Origin: Anaerolineales bacterium
GTDB lineage: Bacteria > Chloroflexota > Anaerolineae > Anaerolineales > Villigracilaceae
Length of the DNA: 64,000 nucleotides
Reading direction: 5' to 3'
Assembly: GCA_030583925.1 (NCBI GenBank)
Contig: CP129482.1
Location: forward strand, 744,001-808,000
Shown here: in pieces, positions 34,701-42,378 of the stretch
Layout of the letters: every line of letters starts with the position of its first letter
Position numbering within the stretch: position 1 is the first letter of the stretch
Translations under genes and position numbers: made by a program
Notes under the pieces: generated by a model
What the model was told of the DNA's origin: nothing
Databases searched by the model: none
Seen by the model: only the letters and a program-made list of their open reading frames with translations

Positions 34701-36455
34701 GGCGGCGTGGGATCGGCCGCAGTGCAGTTGGCGTTGCGAGTCGGCGCGGATGTTTTCGGTACAGCCGGCACGGATGAGAAAAGAGCCTATCTCAAAGCGA
34801 TTGGCGTCCAGCATGTGCTGGATTCGCGGACGCTTGTCTTTGCCGAGGAAATTAATAGATTGACGCACGGCGAAGGTGTGGATGTGATTCTGAATTCACT
34901 GGCGGGTGAATTCATTCCAGCCAGTCTTTCAGCGCTTGCCGATCGGGGCGTGTTTCTGGAGATTGGAAAACGCGACCTATGGACAGCGGAACAGGTCGCG
35001 CAGATCAAGCCGAATGCGCACTACCATATTCTTGACCTTTCCCGCTTTGTTACGGAAAATCCGCCGCTTCTACAGATATTGCTAAACAGGACAATGGATG
35101 CCGCGCAGAGCGGCAGTCTGAAACCGCTGCGCTTTCAAACTTTTCCGCTGGAGCGGGCGGTTGAGGCGTTCCGGTATATGGCGCAGGCGAAGCACATCGG
35201 GAAGATCGTTCTGACTCAGGAACATACTAGTCCATTGCCTATCCGTGACGATGCCAGTTATTTGATCACCGGCGGGCTGACCGGACTCGGTTTGCTGACC
35301 GCGCAGCATCTGGCTGACCTAGGCGCGAGGAACCTGGTTTTGATGGGACGACGCCAACCTTCAGAGATGGCTCGAGAAGCCGTTACCCGTATGGAACAAG
35401 CCGGAGTGCGCGTCAAGGTCGTGCAAGGTGATGTATCCCGGTTCGATGATGTGCAGGATGTTCTACGCCAGATCAAGGCGGAGATGCCCTCGTTGCGTGG
35501 AATTATCCACTCGGCTGGCGTTCTCGATGATGGCATTCTCTTGCAACAGCGGTGGGAGCGCTTTGTCAACGTTATGCTTCCCAAGATCGATGGCGCTTGG
35601 AATTTGCATCACTTGACTCGCGGCCTCTCGCTGGATTTCTTTGTTTTGTTCTCGTCGGCAGCCTCTGTTCTTGGTTCACCGGGACAGGCAAATCACTCCG
35701 CCGCGAATATGTTCATGGACATGCTTGCGCAATATCGTCGGCAACTTGGATTGCCTGCCCTGAGTATCAACTGGGGAGCCTGGTCTGGTGTGGGCATTGC
35801 CGCGGAAATGCAGGTGGAGAAGCGCGCCGGTCAAAAGGGCATGGGGATGATCTCCCCACAAATAGGGATTCAACTTCTCGATGATTTAATCGGCGAAAAC
35901 ATTGCTCAGGTTGTTGTGGCGCCAATTGATTGGGACGAATTCGCCAGGCAAAACCCCTTAGCCGAAAAACGAACCTGGCTAACCTCCTTGGTCCGCAGGG
36001 ATGGGGGGAACCTTTCTTCTCGAAAAATGAGTTTCCCCGGGAGTGAATCTTCCAGCCTGTTTGAGCGTCTTGGTAAAACTCCCGTTAATCAAAGGCGCGA
36101 GGCGCTTTTGGAATTCGTGGAAGCGAATGCTAAAAAAGTCCTGGGAATGAGCGCAGGCGACCCCATTGATCCCCGGCAACCGCTTGAAGAACTTGGGTTG
36201 GACTCGCTCACCGCGGTGGAGTTACGAAACATGCTAGGCGCTCAACTTAAGTTGGAACGTAACCTGCCAGCCACCCTCGTCTTTGATTATCCTACCATCG
36301 GCGCAATCACGGATTATCTGGCGCAGGACCTGCTGAACGCGGAAGGCGATAAACCAGATTCGAAGGGTTTGATAAAAGTCGAGACCGACTTGGTGCAGGA
36401 TATTGAAAACCTTTCTGATGAAGAAGTGACTCGGTTGCTTTCGAGTATGAAGTGA
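28752..36455 (+). CDS. PKS protein E: KS-AT-DH-cMT-ER-KR-ACP
   Basis: A 2567-residue module, the largest here. ATG 28752 is chosen over 28743 because AAAGGA lies at workable spacing. The start lies within the last codons of D. A docking coil is followed by KS (Cys210), AT (GHSVGE Ser663; HAFH from 763, malonyl type) and DH (His968 in HRVNGMAIMP; Asp1137 in DACLQ). Next come a C-methyltransferase (GAGTGGAT from 1448), ER (GGVGSAAVQLA near 1984) and KR (GGLTGLG near 2174, LDD). ACP is LGLDSL with Ser2485. The KR position normally held by catalytic Tyr is His2315 (GQANHSAAN). The ER lacks the MYPG tyrosine seen in C and G, a residue tied to alpha-methyl stereochemistry. If all domains work, an alpha-methyl saturated unit results. 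Confidence 0.94.
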   Translation: MTTEKKEPQPLSPLKQALLAVETLQSKLDAVKKAQREPIAVVGLGCHFPGGVNSPEAFWQLLRDGVDAISEIPAERWDIDAYYDADPEAPGKMSTRWGGFVQDVDQFDPQLFGISPREAVSMDPQQRILLETCWKALEHAGQAPDTLDGSRTGVFVGIVNDDYAKLQMAGDGASRIDTYYGSGVGRSIASGRISYVFGLQGPSVSIDTACSSSLVAIHLAVQSLRNQECDMALAAGTNTILSPETSIALSKYHFMAPDGRCKTFDARADGFVRSEGCGVVALKRLSDAQANNDRVLAVILGSAVNQDGASSTLTAPNGPSQEAVVRAALANAGIKPHEVGFIEAHGTGTSLGDPIEVQALGAVLGEGRSPDKPLVIGSVKTNIGHLESAAGVAGFIKLVLALTHREIPPHLHFQTPNPLIPWESLPVTVPTRLMPWQADGRLVGGVSSFGFSGTNAHVILAEPPARSDEPKTESLERSTQLLSLSAQTENALYDLARRYADHFDALPDLSLADTAYTANTGRAALPYRLAVQASTTRDAREKLTAFLDGQIPPGLQSGRVQTTDRPRVAFLFTGQGSQYLNMGRQLYETQPVFRLAMDQCAELLQPYLERPLLEVLFADPASDTAKLIHETAYTQPAIFVIEYALAELWRSWGVTPSAVMGHSVGEYAAACVAGVFSLEDGLKLIAARGRMMQSLPAGGAMAAVFAPEEKVKSAIEAYADRVAIAAFNEPTNIVLSGEATAIRSILDILKEQGVKSHLLTVSHAFHSPLMDPILAEFEAVAKTVTYHSPRIHFVSCLTGELASSNLLTQPDYWRDHIRQPVQFRQGIQALAKLGCEIFLEIGPHPTLLGMAGNCLEENNHLWLPSLRREHNDWSQMLTSLAALYVYGMSINWVGFDQPYVNAGLRRKIHLPHYPFQHRRYWIADKPVHRINARQYQHPILGSRLRSPLKEVQFESTLNAESVSFLNDHRVNGMAIMPATGFIEMGLAAARLGLGFESPILQDVIIHAPLTLQAEGERVVQTILSIEADGRALLQVFSSDAPERSEWQAHLTGTILRQSPQLPVAVVDLELIKKRCTEAMTAVEHYQALDDLSLRFGPSLHGVQHLWRRDGEALGRIRLPEENGSEAKLYTVHPALLDACLQVMSAAMQGKVTTAYLPMSIGSFTLYRKPDLEFWSHVNLEFDAGSPQMLKGQVRLIANDGQLIAEIRDIAMRQAPSNDVQSESPQDWLYTVDWQPIPAVEESRSQSQWRLSELTAPVCAEMKPLSRSFGLRNHHEGIQKLEAMTVPFIINALRELGWNPPLGERVHIEELVSRLGIVSRYRQLMERLLSILAEDGILKLENDGSKSEWEVVRLLEVAGDTPAQLSNSYPTIQTQSTLTQRCGENLSGILTGSVDPLHLLFPDGSTAEAEALYRNSPEAKVFNTLTQKIVAEIAARSMEKPLRILEIGAGTGGATSSVVPGLNGHCAEYVFTDISQVFLHRAREQFSTYPFMRYQLLNIEQDPSTQGLAGQTFDLVLAVNVLHATANLRQTLRHIQQILALGGIALISEVTMPERWIDLTFGLTDGWWRFSDHDLRSAYPLLTREKWVSLLSELKFDEIDIVPEPTDLSTNAIFLARQPLAAAKDNRSWLILADQDGVGARLASRLQERSEECILVYAGDEYQKTSDGWRVDPRRVGDFHQLWQEVVLQGQRDLRGIIHLWSLDIPPLSGEEEDSPIQRQRWGTESALSLVQAIASAAPLEASRLWLVTRKAQFVGPTDVLQIGQSPLWGMAKGIELEFPDWQCKRIDLDDQDAAESQADQLMKELLSGANPENEIAYRSQTRYAVGLNRFTSRAASHASAVTLFGSASGVLDDIVLQSATRRAPDRGEVEIRILASGLNFRDLMNALAMRSDPEPLGGECSGRIVAVGEGVTRFQVGDEVTAIASGSFGSYVTVDADFVALKPAQLSFDEAATIPLAFMTADYALTDIAHLHKGQRVLIHAAAGGVGSAAVQLALRVGADVFGTAGTDEKRAYLKAIGVQHVLDSRTLVFAEEINRLTHGEGVDVILNSLAGEFIPASLSALADRGVFLEIGKRDLWTAEQVAQIKPNAHYHILDLSRFVTENPPLLQILLNRTMDAAQSGSLKPLRFQTFPLERAVEAFRYMAQAKHIGKIVLTQEHTSPLPIRDDASYLITGGLTGLGLLTAQHLADLGARNLVLMGRRQPSEMAREAVTRMEQAGVRVKVVQGDVSRFDDVQDVLRQIKAEMPSLRGIIHSAGVLDDGILLQQRWERFVNVMLPKIDGAWNLHHLTRGLSLDFFVLFSSAASVLGSPGQANHSAANMFMDMLAQYRRQLGLPALSINWGAWSGVGIAAEMQVEKRAGQKGMGMISPQIGIQLLDDLIGENIAQVVVAPIDWDEFARQNPLAEKRTWLTSLVRRDGGNLSSRKMSFPGSESSSLFERLGKTPVNQRREALLEFVEANAKKVLGMSAGDPIDPRQPLEELGLDSLTAVELRNMLGAQLKLERNLPATLVFDYPTIGAITDYLAQDLLNAEGDKPDSKGLIKVETDLVQDIENLSDEEVTRLLSSMK

Positions 36456-36501
36456 AATCGAACGAAAGGAGAGTTCACTAAATAACGAATCGGAAACTGT
36501 G

Positions 36502-39500
36502 ATGAAGGAATTTATTGAACGGATCAGCAATCTACCGCCGCAGCGAGTCATCTTACTGGCGGCTCAGTTACAGGCGCGTCTCGACGCGCTGGAGAATCAG
36601 CGCGCCGAACCTATTGCTGTGATCGGAATGAGTTGCCGTTTCCCTGGGGGCGCCAATACGCCCGAGGCTTTTTGGGAGTTGCTCAAAAATGGCGTGGACG
36701 CGATCACCGAAGTCCCGCCTGAACGGTGGGATATCGATTCGTATTACGATCCCGATCCGGACGCGATTGGAAAAATGTCCACGCGCTGGGGAGGCTTCAT
36801 CAAAGATGTGGATCTTTTCGATCCGCATTTCTTTGGCATTGCGCCGCGTGAAGCGACTGGACTTGATCCACAACAGCGGTTACTCCTGGAACTCAGTTGG
36901 GAAGCGCTCGAACGCGCCGGGCAAGACCCCGCACAGTTAATGCACAGTGAAACCGGCGTGTTTGCCGGCATCTCTAGCGGCGATTATCTTTTGCTGAACA
37001 TGGATGGGGGCGTCGAAAATCTCGACGCCTACTTTGCCTCAGGCAACGCCCGCAGTATTGCAACTGGACGGCTTTCTTATGTGTTGGGGCTACGCGGTCC
37101 AAGTTTCCCTGTGGATACGGCATGCTCGTCCTCACTTGTTGCAACACACTTGGCTGTGCAGAGCCTGCGCAGTGGGGAATGTCGGCTGGCTTTGGTTGGC
37201 GGCGTCAATTTGATCTTGCGACCGGAAACTACAATCGCGCTTTCGAAGGCACACATGTTGGCTCCCGATGGGCGTTGTAAGACCTTTGACGCGCGGGCAA
37301 ATGGCTTTGTGCGCAGTGAAGGCATTGGCGTGATCCTGCTCAAGCGCCACTCGGATGCCATAGCGGATGGCGACAATATTCTGGCGTTGATCCGTGGCTC
37401 GGCTGTCGGACAGGATGGACGCAGTAATGGTTTGACCGCGCCGAACGGTCCCTCGCAAGAAGCTGTTATTCGTAACGCGTTGGCAAACGGGCGCGTGACT
37501 CCGCAACAGGTCGGTTACGTTGAAACGCATGGAACCGGTACATCCTTGGGAGATCCGATCGAGGTGCAGGCGCTTGCGGCTGTGCTGGGTGAATCTCGTC
37601 GCCAGCCGGTTGTTATCGGATCAGTGAAGACGAACATCGGGCATCTAGAATCGGCGGCGGGCATCGCCGGGTTGATGAAAACGGCGCTAATGTTGCAACA
37701 TGGACAGATTCCCCCGCATCTCCATTTGCAAACGCCTAATCCGCACATCGCGTGGTCTGAATTGCCGGTCTCCATACCACAGCAACTAACCCCATGGCAC
37801 GGTGAGGAGAGAGTTGCCGGTGTGAGTTCCTTTGGCTTTAGTGGCACGAATGCGCACGTGGTTCTATCCAATGCGCCTGAGCCTGCAAAAACAACGTCGG
37901 CGATGGAACGACCGCTTCATCTTTTTACCCTGTCTGCCAGGAATGAGGAAGCGCTGAAACAGCTTGCCGGTCGCCATGCAGAACATCTATTGCATCGGGA
38001 AGAGAACCTTGGAGATTTATCCTACACCGTTAATGCCGGACGTTCTCACTTCAGTCATCGTTTGGCACTAGTTGCAGATTCGGCGACTGCCATCCAATCT
38101 CAATTGTCGGATTTTACGAAGAGCCGGGATGCCGACCGCTTGTTGTGGACTGGAATAGCCGGGGCGCGCCAGCCTCGTATTGCTTTTCTCTTTACCGGGC
38201 AGGGCGCGCAATATAACGGCATGGCGCGCCAACTCTATGAGACTCAGCCGACGTTCCGCGCCACGCTGGATAAATGCGATCAACTCCTGCGTCCGTACCT
38301 GAATCGATCGATCTTGTCCGTACTCTTTGCCGAAAGTAAGTCTGAAGCGGCGCTGATTCATGAAACGCGATACACACAACCCGCCCTGTTCTGTATCGAG
38401 TATGCGCTGGCGGAGTTGTGGCGCGCGTGGGGTATCGCCCCTGCTGTGTTGATGGGGCATAGCATTGGCGAATATGTTGCCGCGTGCGTTGCCGGTGTGT
38501 TCAATTTGGAAGACGGCCTCCGCCTGATCGCAGAACGGGGGCGTCTGATGCAACAATTACCGGCGGGAGGCGCGATGGCGGCGGTCTTTGCCGACGAGGC
38601 AGTCGTCAAACAAGCAATCGCTCTACATTCAGGTCAATTGTCGGTTGCCGCAATCAACAGCCTGACGAATGTAGTCATCTCTGGAACTGAATCAGTTTTA
38701 ACGGAGGTTTTGGACTCGCTACGCCAACAAGGAGTTCAATCGCGCCGTTTGACTGTCTCTCATGCCTTCCATTCGCCGCTCATGGATCCGTTGCTCGACG
38801 AGTTCGAACGCGTCGCGGCATCGGTGAAATATGCCGAGCCGCAGATTGGACTGATTTCGGATATCACCGGCGACATTGTTCAACCGGCGCAAGTTACCAC
38901 CGCGCGTTATTGGCGCGAACATCTTCGGCAACCGGTTCGTTTTGCGGATGCGATCATTCAATTGCAGAGATCAGGGTGCGATGTCTTTATTGAAATTGGT
39001 CCCGATCCCATCCTGCTTGGCTTGGGACAGCAATGCCTACCCCAAAATGTGGGGACCTGGCTACCCTCACTGCGACAGGGTCACGAAGATTGGCAAGCGC
39101 TGCTTGGCAGTCTCGGTAAACTCTATACCTTAGGCGCGGATATACATTGGCAGGATTTTGATTGCGACTACGAACGGCGGAAGAGGATTCTGCCCACCTA
39201 TCCTTTCCAGCGCGAGCGCTATTGGGTGGATACGACCCGTCAACGTTTAGATTCGAGTCCGCAGGCTGTGGCTTCGAAGAATAACTCTGTTACAAATCAG
39301 GATGCGACGGGCATTCAGCATTTACTCTATGAAGTGCAATGGCTTTCGCAACCCCATCCGCAACATGGGTTTGCAGCTACACGTTTAACCCCTCCACAAG
39401 CGATCAAAGATCAGGTTTCCCAACAAGTTGATGCGTTGGGCAATGCCAACGAAATGTTCCGCTATGAAGATCTGTTGCCCGAATTGGACCGGAGCGGTGG

Positions 39501-42321
39501 GCGATACGTGGCTGATGCGCTACAACAGCTTGGTATGACCTATCAACCCGGCAATGTTTTTGATACTCAGACCTTGCTCGAACAGCTTAAGGTCGTTCCA
39601 AAACAACACATTCTCTTTGTACGGTTGTTGGAGATGCTCGCTGAAGACGGCATTTTGCAAAAGACAGAATCCGGGTGGAAGGTGTTGAAGTCGCCCGATC
39701 TCACGGGTCTGGATACCGAATGGGAGACGCTTCTTCAGCGTTTCCCCATCTTCGAGACGGAATTGACACTGAGCGCCCGCTGTACGCGCGGCCTTGCAAG
39801 TGTGTTGCGCGGGTCAGGAGATCCGTTGCAGTTGCTTTTCCCTGCCGGTTCCACGAAAGAAGCTGAAAAGCTATATGGGGAATCCCCGGTTGCGCGCACG
39901 TTCAACGCACTGGTCCGCGAATCAGTTATGATGGCGCTGAAGAATTCCACATCGGAAAGCCGCATTCGCATCCTTGAACTGGGCGCCGGCACGGGCGGAA
40001 CCACATCCTATATTTTGAAGGAGTTGCCGGCAGAGCGGACGCGCTATGTGTTTACAGATATCTCGCCGTTGTTCACCAATCAGGCGCAACAAAAATTCAG
40101 TGAGTATGGATTTATCGAGTACCAAACGCTCGACATCAGTCGCGATCCTCTTTCACAGGGATTCGACCCTCACAGCTTTGACTTGGTGATCGCCGCAAAT
40201 GTTTTGCATGCCACCCCGGACTTGATGCAGACTTTGGAGAATATAAAGATACTGCTCGCGCCGCAAGGCGAGTTGATCTTGTACGAGGCTGCTGGAAAAC
40301 AGCGTTTCTCTGACTTGACCGTCGGGATGACCGAAGGCTGGTGGGCATTCACAGATAAGGCGCTTCGTCCTTCATATGCGCTACTTGCACAGGATCAATG
40401 GTGCAAGCTTCTCGCTGAGTCGGGGTTTGTAGACGCGGTTGCATTTCCCGGGCGAGAACAAGACGGCATTTTGTCTCAGCAGGCAGTGATTGTTGGGCGC
40501 GCTCCTGCCTCAGCACAAAAGATCGAAACCGAACATCCCTGGCTGATCTTTGCAGATGAGCACGGCGTCGGAAATCAGCTTGCCGCTGCCTTGACTGTGC
40601 GTGGACAGCAGAGTCGCCTGATCCACGCGGGCGATCCGTCTATCGATTTTGCGCAGTTTTTCAAGGAACAGCGTTATCAGGGAGTTGTGTATTTGTGGGC
40701 ATTGAATAACATCCTAAGAGATGAGATGACGGTCGCTGATGTGCAAAAAGCGCAACGTTTCTCCACAGGCAGCGCCCTCCTGCTGGCGCAGGCGATGATC
40801 ACTCGCGATCAGTCCAATTTGTGGTTGGTTACGCGGGCGGCGCAATCGCTGGATGAACATGCGGCTCCTGTTGCGGCTGGTCAGACCGCGCTGTTAGGGT
40901 TGGCTCGTACGCTGGCAAACGAACATCCTGAATTGAATTGCAAACGCGTCGATCTGGACCCCGGAGACAGGCGCGAAGAAATTGCCGATCTTATAAACGA
41001 GATCCTGGATCCAGATCCGCGCGAAGAGGAGATCGCCTTGCGCGAAGTTCGGCGGGTCCGCCGTTTGGCGCGCGCTGAAAAACAAAATTGGACTCCTCTG
41101 GCTTTGCGCGATGATGCGACTTATCTCATTACCGGTGGTCTTCGCGGACTGGGATTGCTGGTTGCTGAATGGATGGCAGAACGAGGCGCCAGAAATCTAG
41201 TGTTGCTGGGCAGGAGCGCTCCGAATGATCATGCACAAAAGACGATCGAGCGGTTCAAACATGCTGGAGTGAATGTGATGGCGATGCAAGGCGATGTCTC
41301 TGAGGAGGGGGATGTCGTCAGGTTGATGCAATTAATTGAAGATAGCATGCCGCCATTAAGAGGCGTGATTCACTCTGCCGGTGTGCTCGATGATGGCACG
41401 TTCTTACAACAGACTTGGCCACGGTTTGAAAAGGTTATGGCGCCGAAAGTGACAGGGACGTGGCTATTGCACCGATTGACTGCCAATTTATCGCTGGATT
41501 TTTTTGTTCTTTTCTCCTCCGGCGCGTCATTGATCGGCACAGCGGGACAATCCAATCACGCTTCAGCCAATGCCTTTATGGATGGTTTTGCCGGGTATCG
41601 CCGTGCCCTAGGGTTGCCTACTACGAGTATCCATTGGGGCGCTTGGTCTGGCGTGGGAGCGGCGGTGGATCATGATCTTGTTCGGGCGCGGGGTGTGGCG
41701 ACAATCACGCCCGACCAGGGGCTGAAAGGCTTGGAGTGGGCAATCCAGCAACAAGTGACCGAGTCCGCTGTGCTTGCCGTAGATTGGGATGATGTCCTAA
41801 GATCATATACTCCGGGAGCAGAACCTGCTTTTCTGAGGAATATGTCCCGTCAGGTCCGTTCGCAAGTTGTCAAGACTGTGAGTATCGAACCGGAACTTTC
41901 CTTGAGCCAGCAATTGTCGAAGACTGTGCCGAATAAACGAAGGTCAGTTCTGCTTGAGCATGTCCGCAGGCAGGTTGCGCAAGTGTTGACCATACAAAAC
42001 CCTCTACGTATTGACCCCGACCAACCTCTGCAAACCATGGGATTGGATTCGTTGATGGCAGTGGAGTTGCGCAACAAATTATCGCAGTCGTTTGGGAAGA
42101 CTCTGCCTGCTACATTGTTGTTTGAGTTTTCGACTATTAACGCATTGACGGATTATGGCGTAAGCCAGTTTTTTCAGTTAGATATTCAGAAGCCCGATCC
42201 TGTTTCCCAAACGCAGCCAACAGTCGCACCTATCGAAACGTCAGGGTTAGATCACCTCTCTGATGAGGATCTTGCTGCCATGCTCAAAAATAAAATCAGA
42301 CAAATTGATTCGAATAGGTAA
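36502..42321 (+). CDS. PKS protein F: KS-AT-cMT-KR-ACP
   Basis: A 1939-residue module starting at ATG 36502 (GTG 36499 is possible), 46 bases after E. A perfect AAAGGAG at 36465-36471 is 30 bases upstream, too far to serve this start, while a weak GGAA is closer. The N-terminus (LPPQRVILLAAQLQARLDALE) is a docking helix. KS has Cys208. AT has GHSIGE (Ser654) and HAFH from 754 (malonyl type). The C-methyltransferase has ELGAGTGGT near 1161. KR has GGLRGLG near 1545 and LDD, but His1686 replaces the catalytic Tyr (GQSNHASAN). ACP is MGLDSL with Ser1850. There is no DH or ER. Predicted outcome is an alpha-methyl beta-hydroxy unit, or a beta-keto unit if the ketoreductase is dead. The C-terminus LSDEDLAAMLKNKIRQ is a docking helix. 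Confidence 0.94.
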   Translation: MKEFIERISNLPPQRVILLAAQLQARLDALENQRAEPIAVIGMSCRFPGGANTPEAFWELLKNGVDAITEVPPERWDIDSYYDPDPDAIGKMSTRWGGFIKDVDLFDPHFFGIAPREATGLDPQQRLLLELSWEALERAGQDPAQLMHSETGVFAGISSGDYLLLNMDGGVENLDAYFASGNARSIATGRLSYVLGLRGPSFPVDTACSSSLVATHLAVQSLRSGECRLALVGGVNLILRPETTIALSKAHMLAPDGRCKTFDARANGFVRSEGIGVILLKRHSDAIADGDNILALIRGSAVGQDGRSNGLTAPNGPSQEAVIRNALANGRVTPQQVGYVETHGTGTSLGDPIEVQALAAVLGESRRQPVVIGSVKTNIGHLESAAGIAGLMKTALMLQHGQIPPHLHLQTPNPHIAWSELPVSIPQQLTPWHGEERVAGVSSFGFSGTNAHVVLSNAPEPAKTTSAMERPLHLFTLSARNEEALKQLAGRHAEHLLHREENLGDLSYTVNAGRSHFSHRLALVADSATAIQSQLSDFTKSRDADRLLWTGIAGARQPRIAFLFTGQGAQYNGMARQLYETQPTFRATLDKCDQLLRPYLNRSILSVLFAESKSEAALIHETRYTQPALFCIEYALAELWRAWGIAPAVLMGHSIGEYVAACVAGVFNLEDGLRLIAERGRLMQQLPAGGAMAAVFADEAVVKQAIALHSGQLSVAAINSLTNVVISGTESVLTEVLDSLRQQGVQSRRLTVSHAFHSPLMDPLLDEFERVAASVKYAEPQIGLISDITGDIVQPAQVTTARYWREHLRQPVRFADAIIQLQRSGCDVFIEIGPDPILLGLGQQCLPQNVGTWLPSLRQGHEDWQALLGSLGKLYTLGADIHWQDFDCDYERRKRILPTYPFQRERYWVDTTRQRLDSSPQAVASKNNSVTNQDATGIQHLLYEVQWLSQPHPQHGFAATRLTPPQAIKDQVSQQVDALGNANEMFRYEDLLPELDRSGGRYVADALQQLGMTYQPGNVFDTQTLLEQLKVVPKQHILFVRLLEMLAEDGILQKTESGWKVLKSPDLTGLDTEWETLLQRFPIFETELTLSARCTRGLASVLRGSGDPLQLLFPAGSTKEAEKLYGESPVARTFNALVRESVMMALKNSTSESRIRILELGAGTGGTTSYILKELPAERTRYVFTDISPLFTNQAQQKFSEYGFIEYQTLDISRDPLSQGFDPHSFDLVIAANVLHATPDLMQTLENIKILLAPQGELILYEAAGKQRFSDLTVGMTEGWWAFTDKALRPSYALLAQDQWCKLLAESGFVDAVAFPGREQDGILSQQAVIVGRAPASAQKIETEHPWLIFADEHGVGNQLAAALTVRGQQSRLIHAGDPSIDFAQFFKEQRYQGVVYLWALNNILRDEMTVADVQKAQRFSTGSALLLAQAMITRDQSNLWLVTRAAQSLDEHAAPVAAGQTALLGLARTLANEHPELNCKRVDLDPGDRREEIADLINEILDPDPREEEIALREVRRVRRLARAEKQNWTPLALRDDATYLITGGLRGLGLLVAEWMAERGARNLVLLGRSAPNDHAQKTIERFKHAGVNVMAMQGDVSEEGDVVRLMQLIEDSMPPLRGVIHSAGVLDDGTFLQQTWPRFEKVMAPKVTGTWLLHRLTANLSLDFFVLFSSGASLIGTAGQSNHASANAFMDGFAGYRRALGLPTTSIHWGAWSGVGAAVDHDLVRARGVATITPDQGLKGLEWAIQQQVTESAVLAVDWDDVLRSYTPGAEPAFLRNMSRQVRSQVVKTVSIEPELSLSQQLSKTVPNKRRSVLLEHVRRQVAQVLTIQNPLRIDPDQPLQTMGLDSLMAVELRNKLSQSFGKTLPATLLFEFSTINALTDYGVSQFFQLDIQKPDPVSQTQPTVAPIETSGLDHLSDEDLAAMLKNKIRQIDSNR

Positions 42322-42378
42322 ACCACGCTGTAATGGAAGGATCGTCTCGATTGACAATATTTGTGATAAGGAGTTTTC

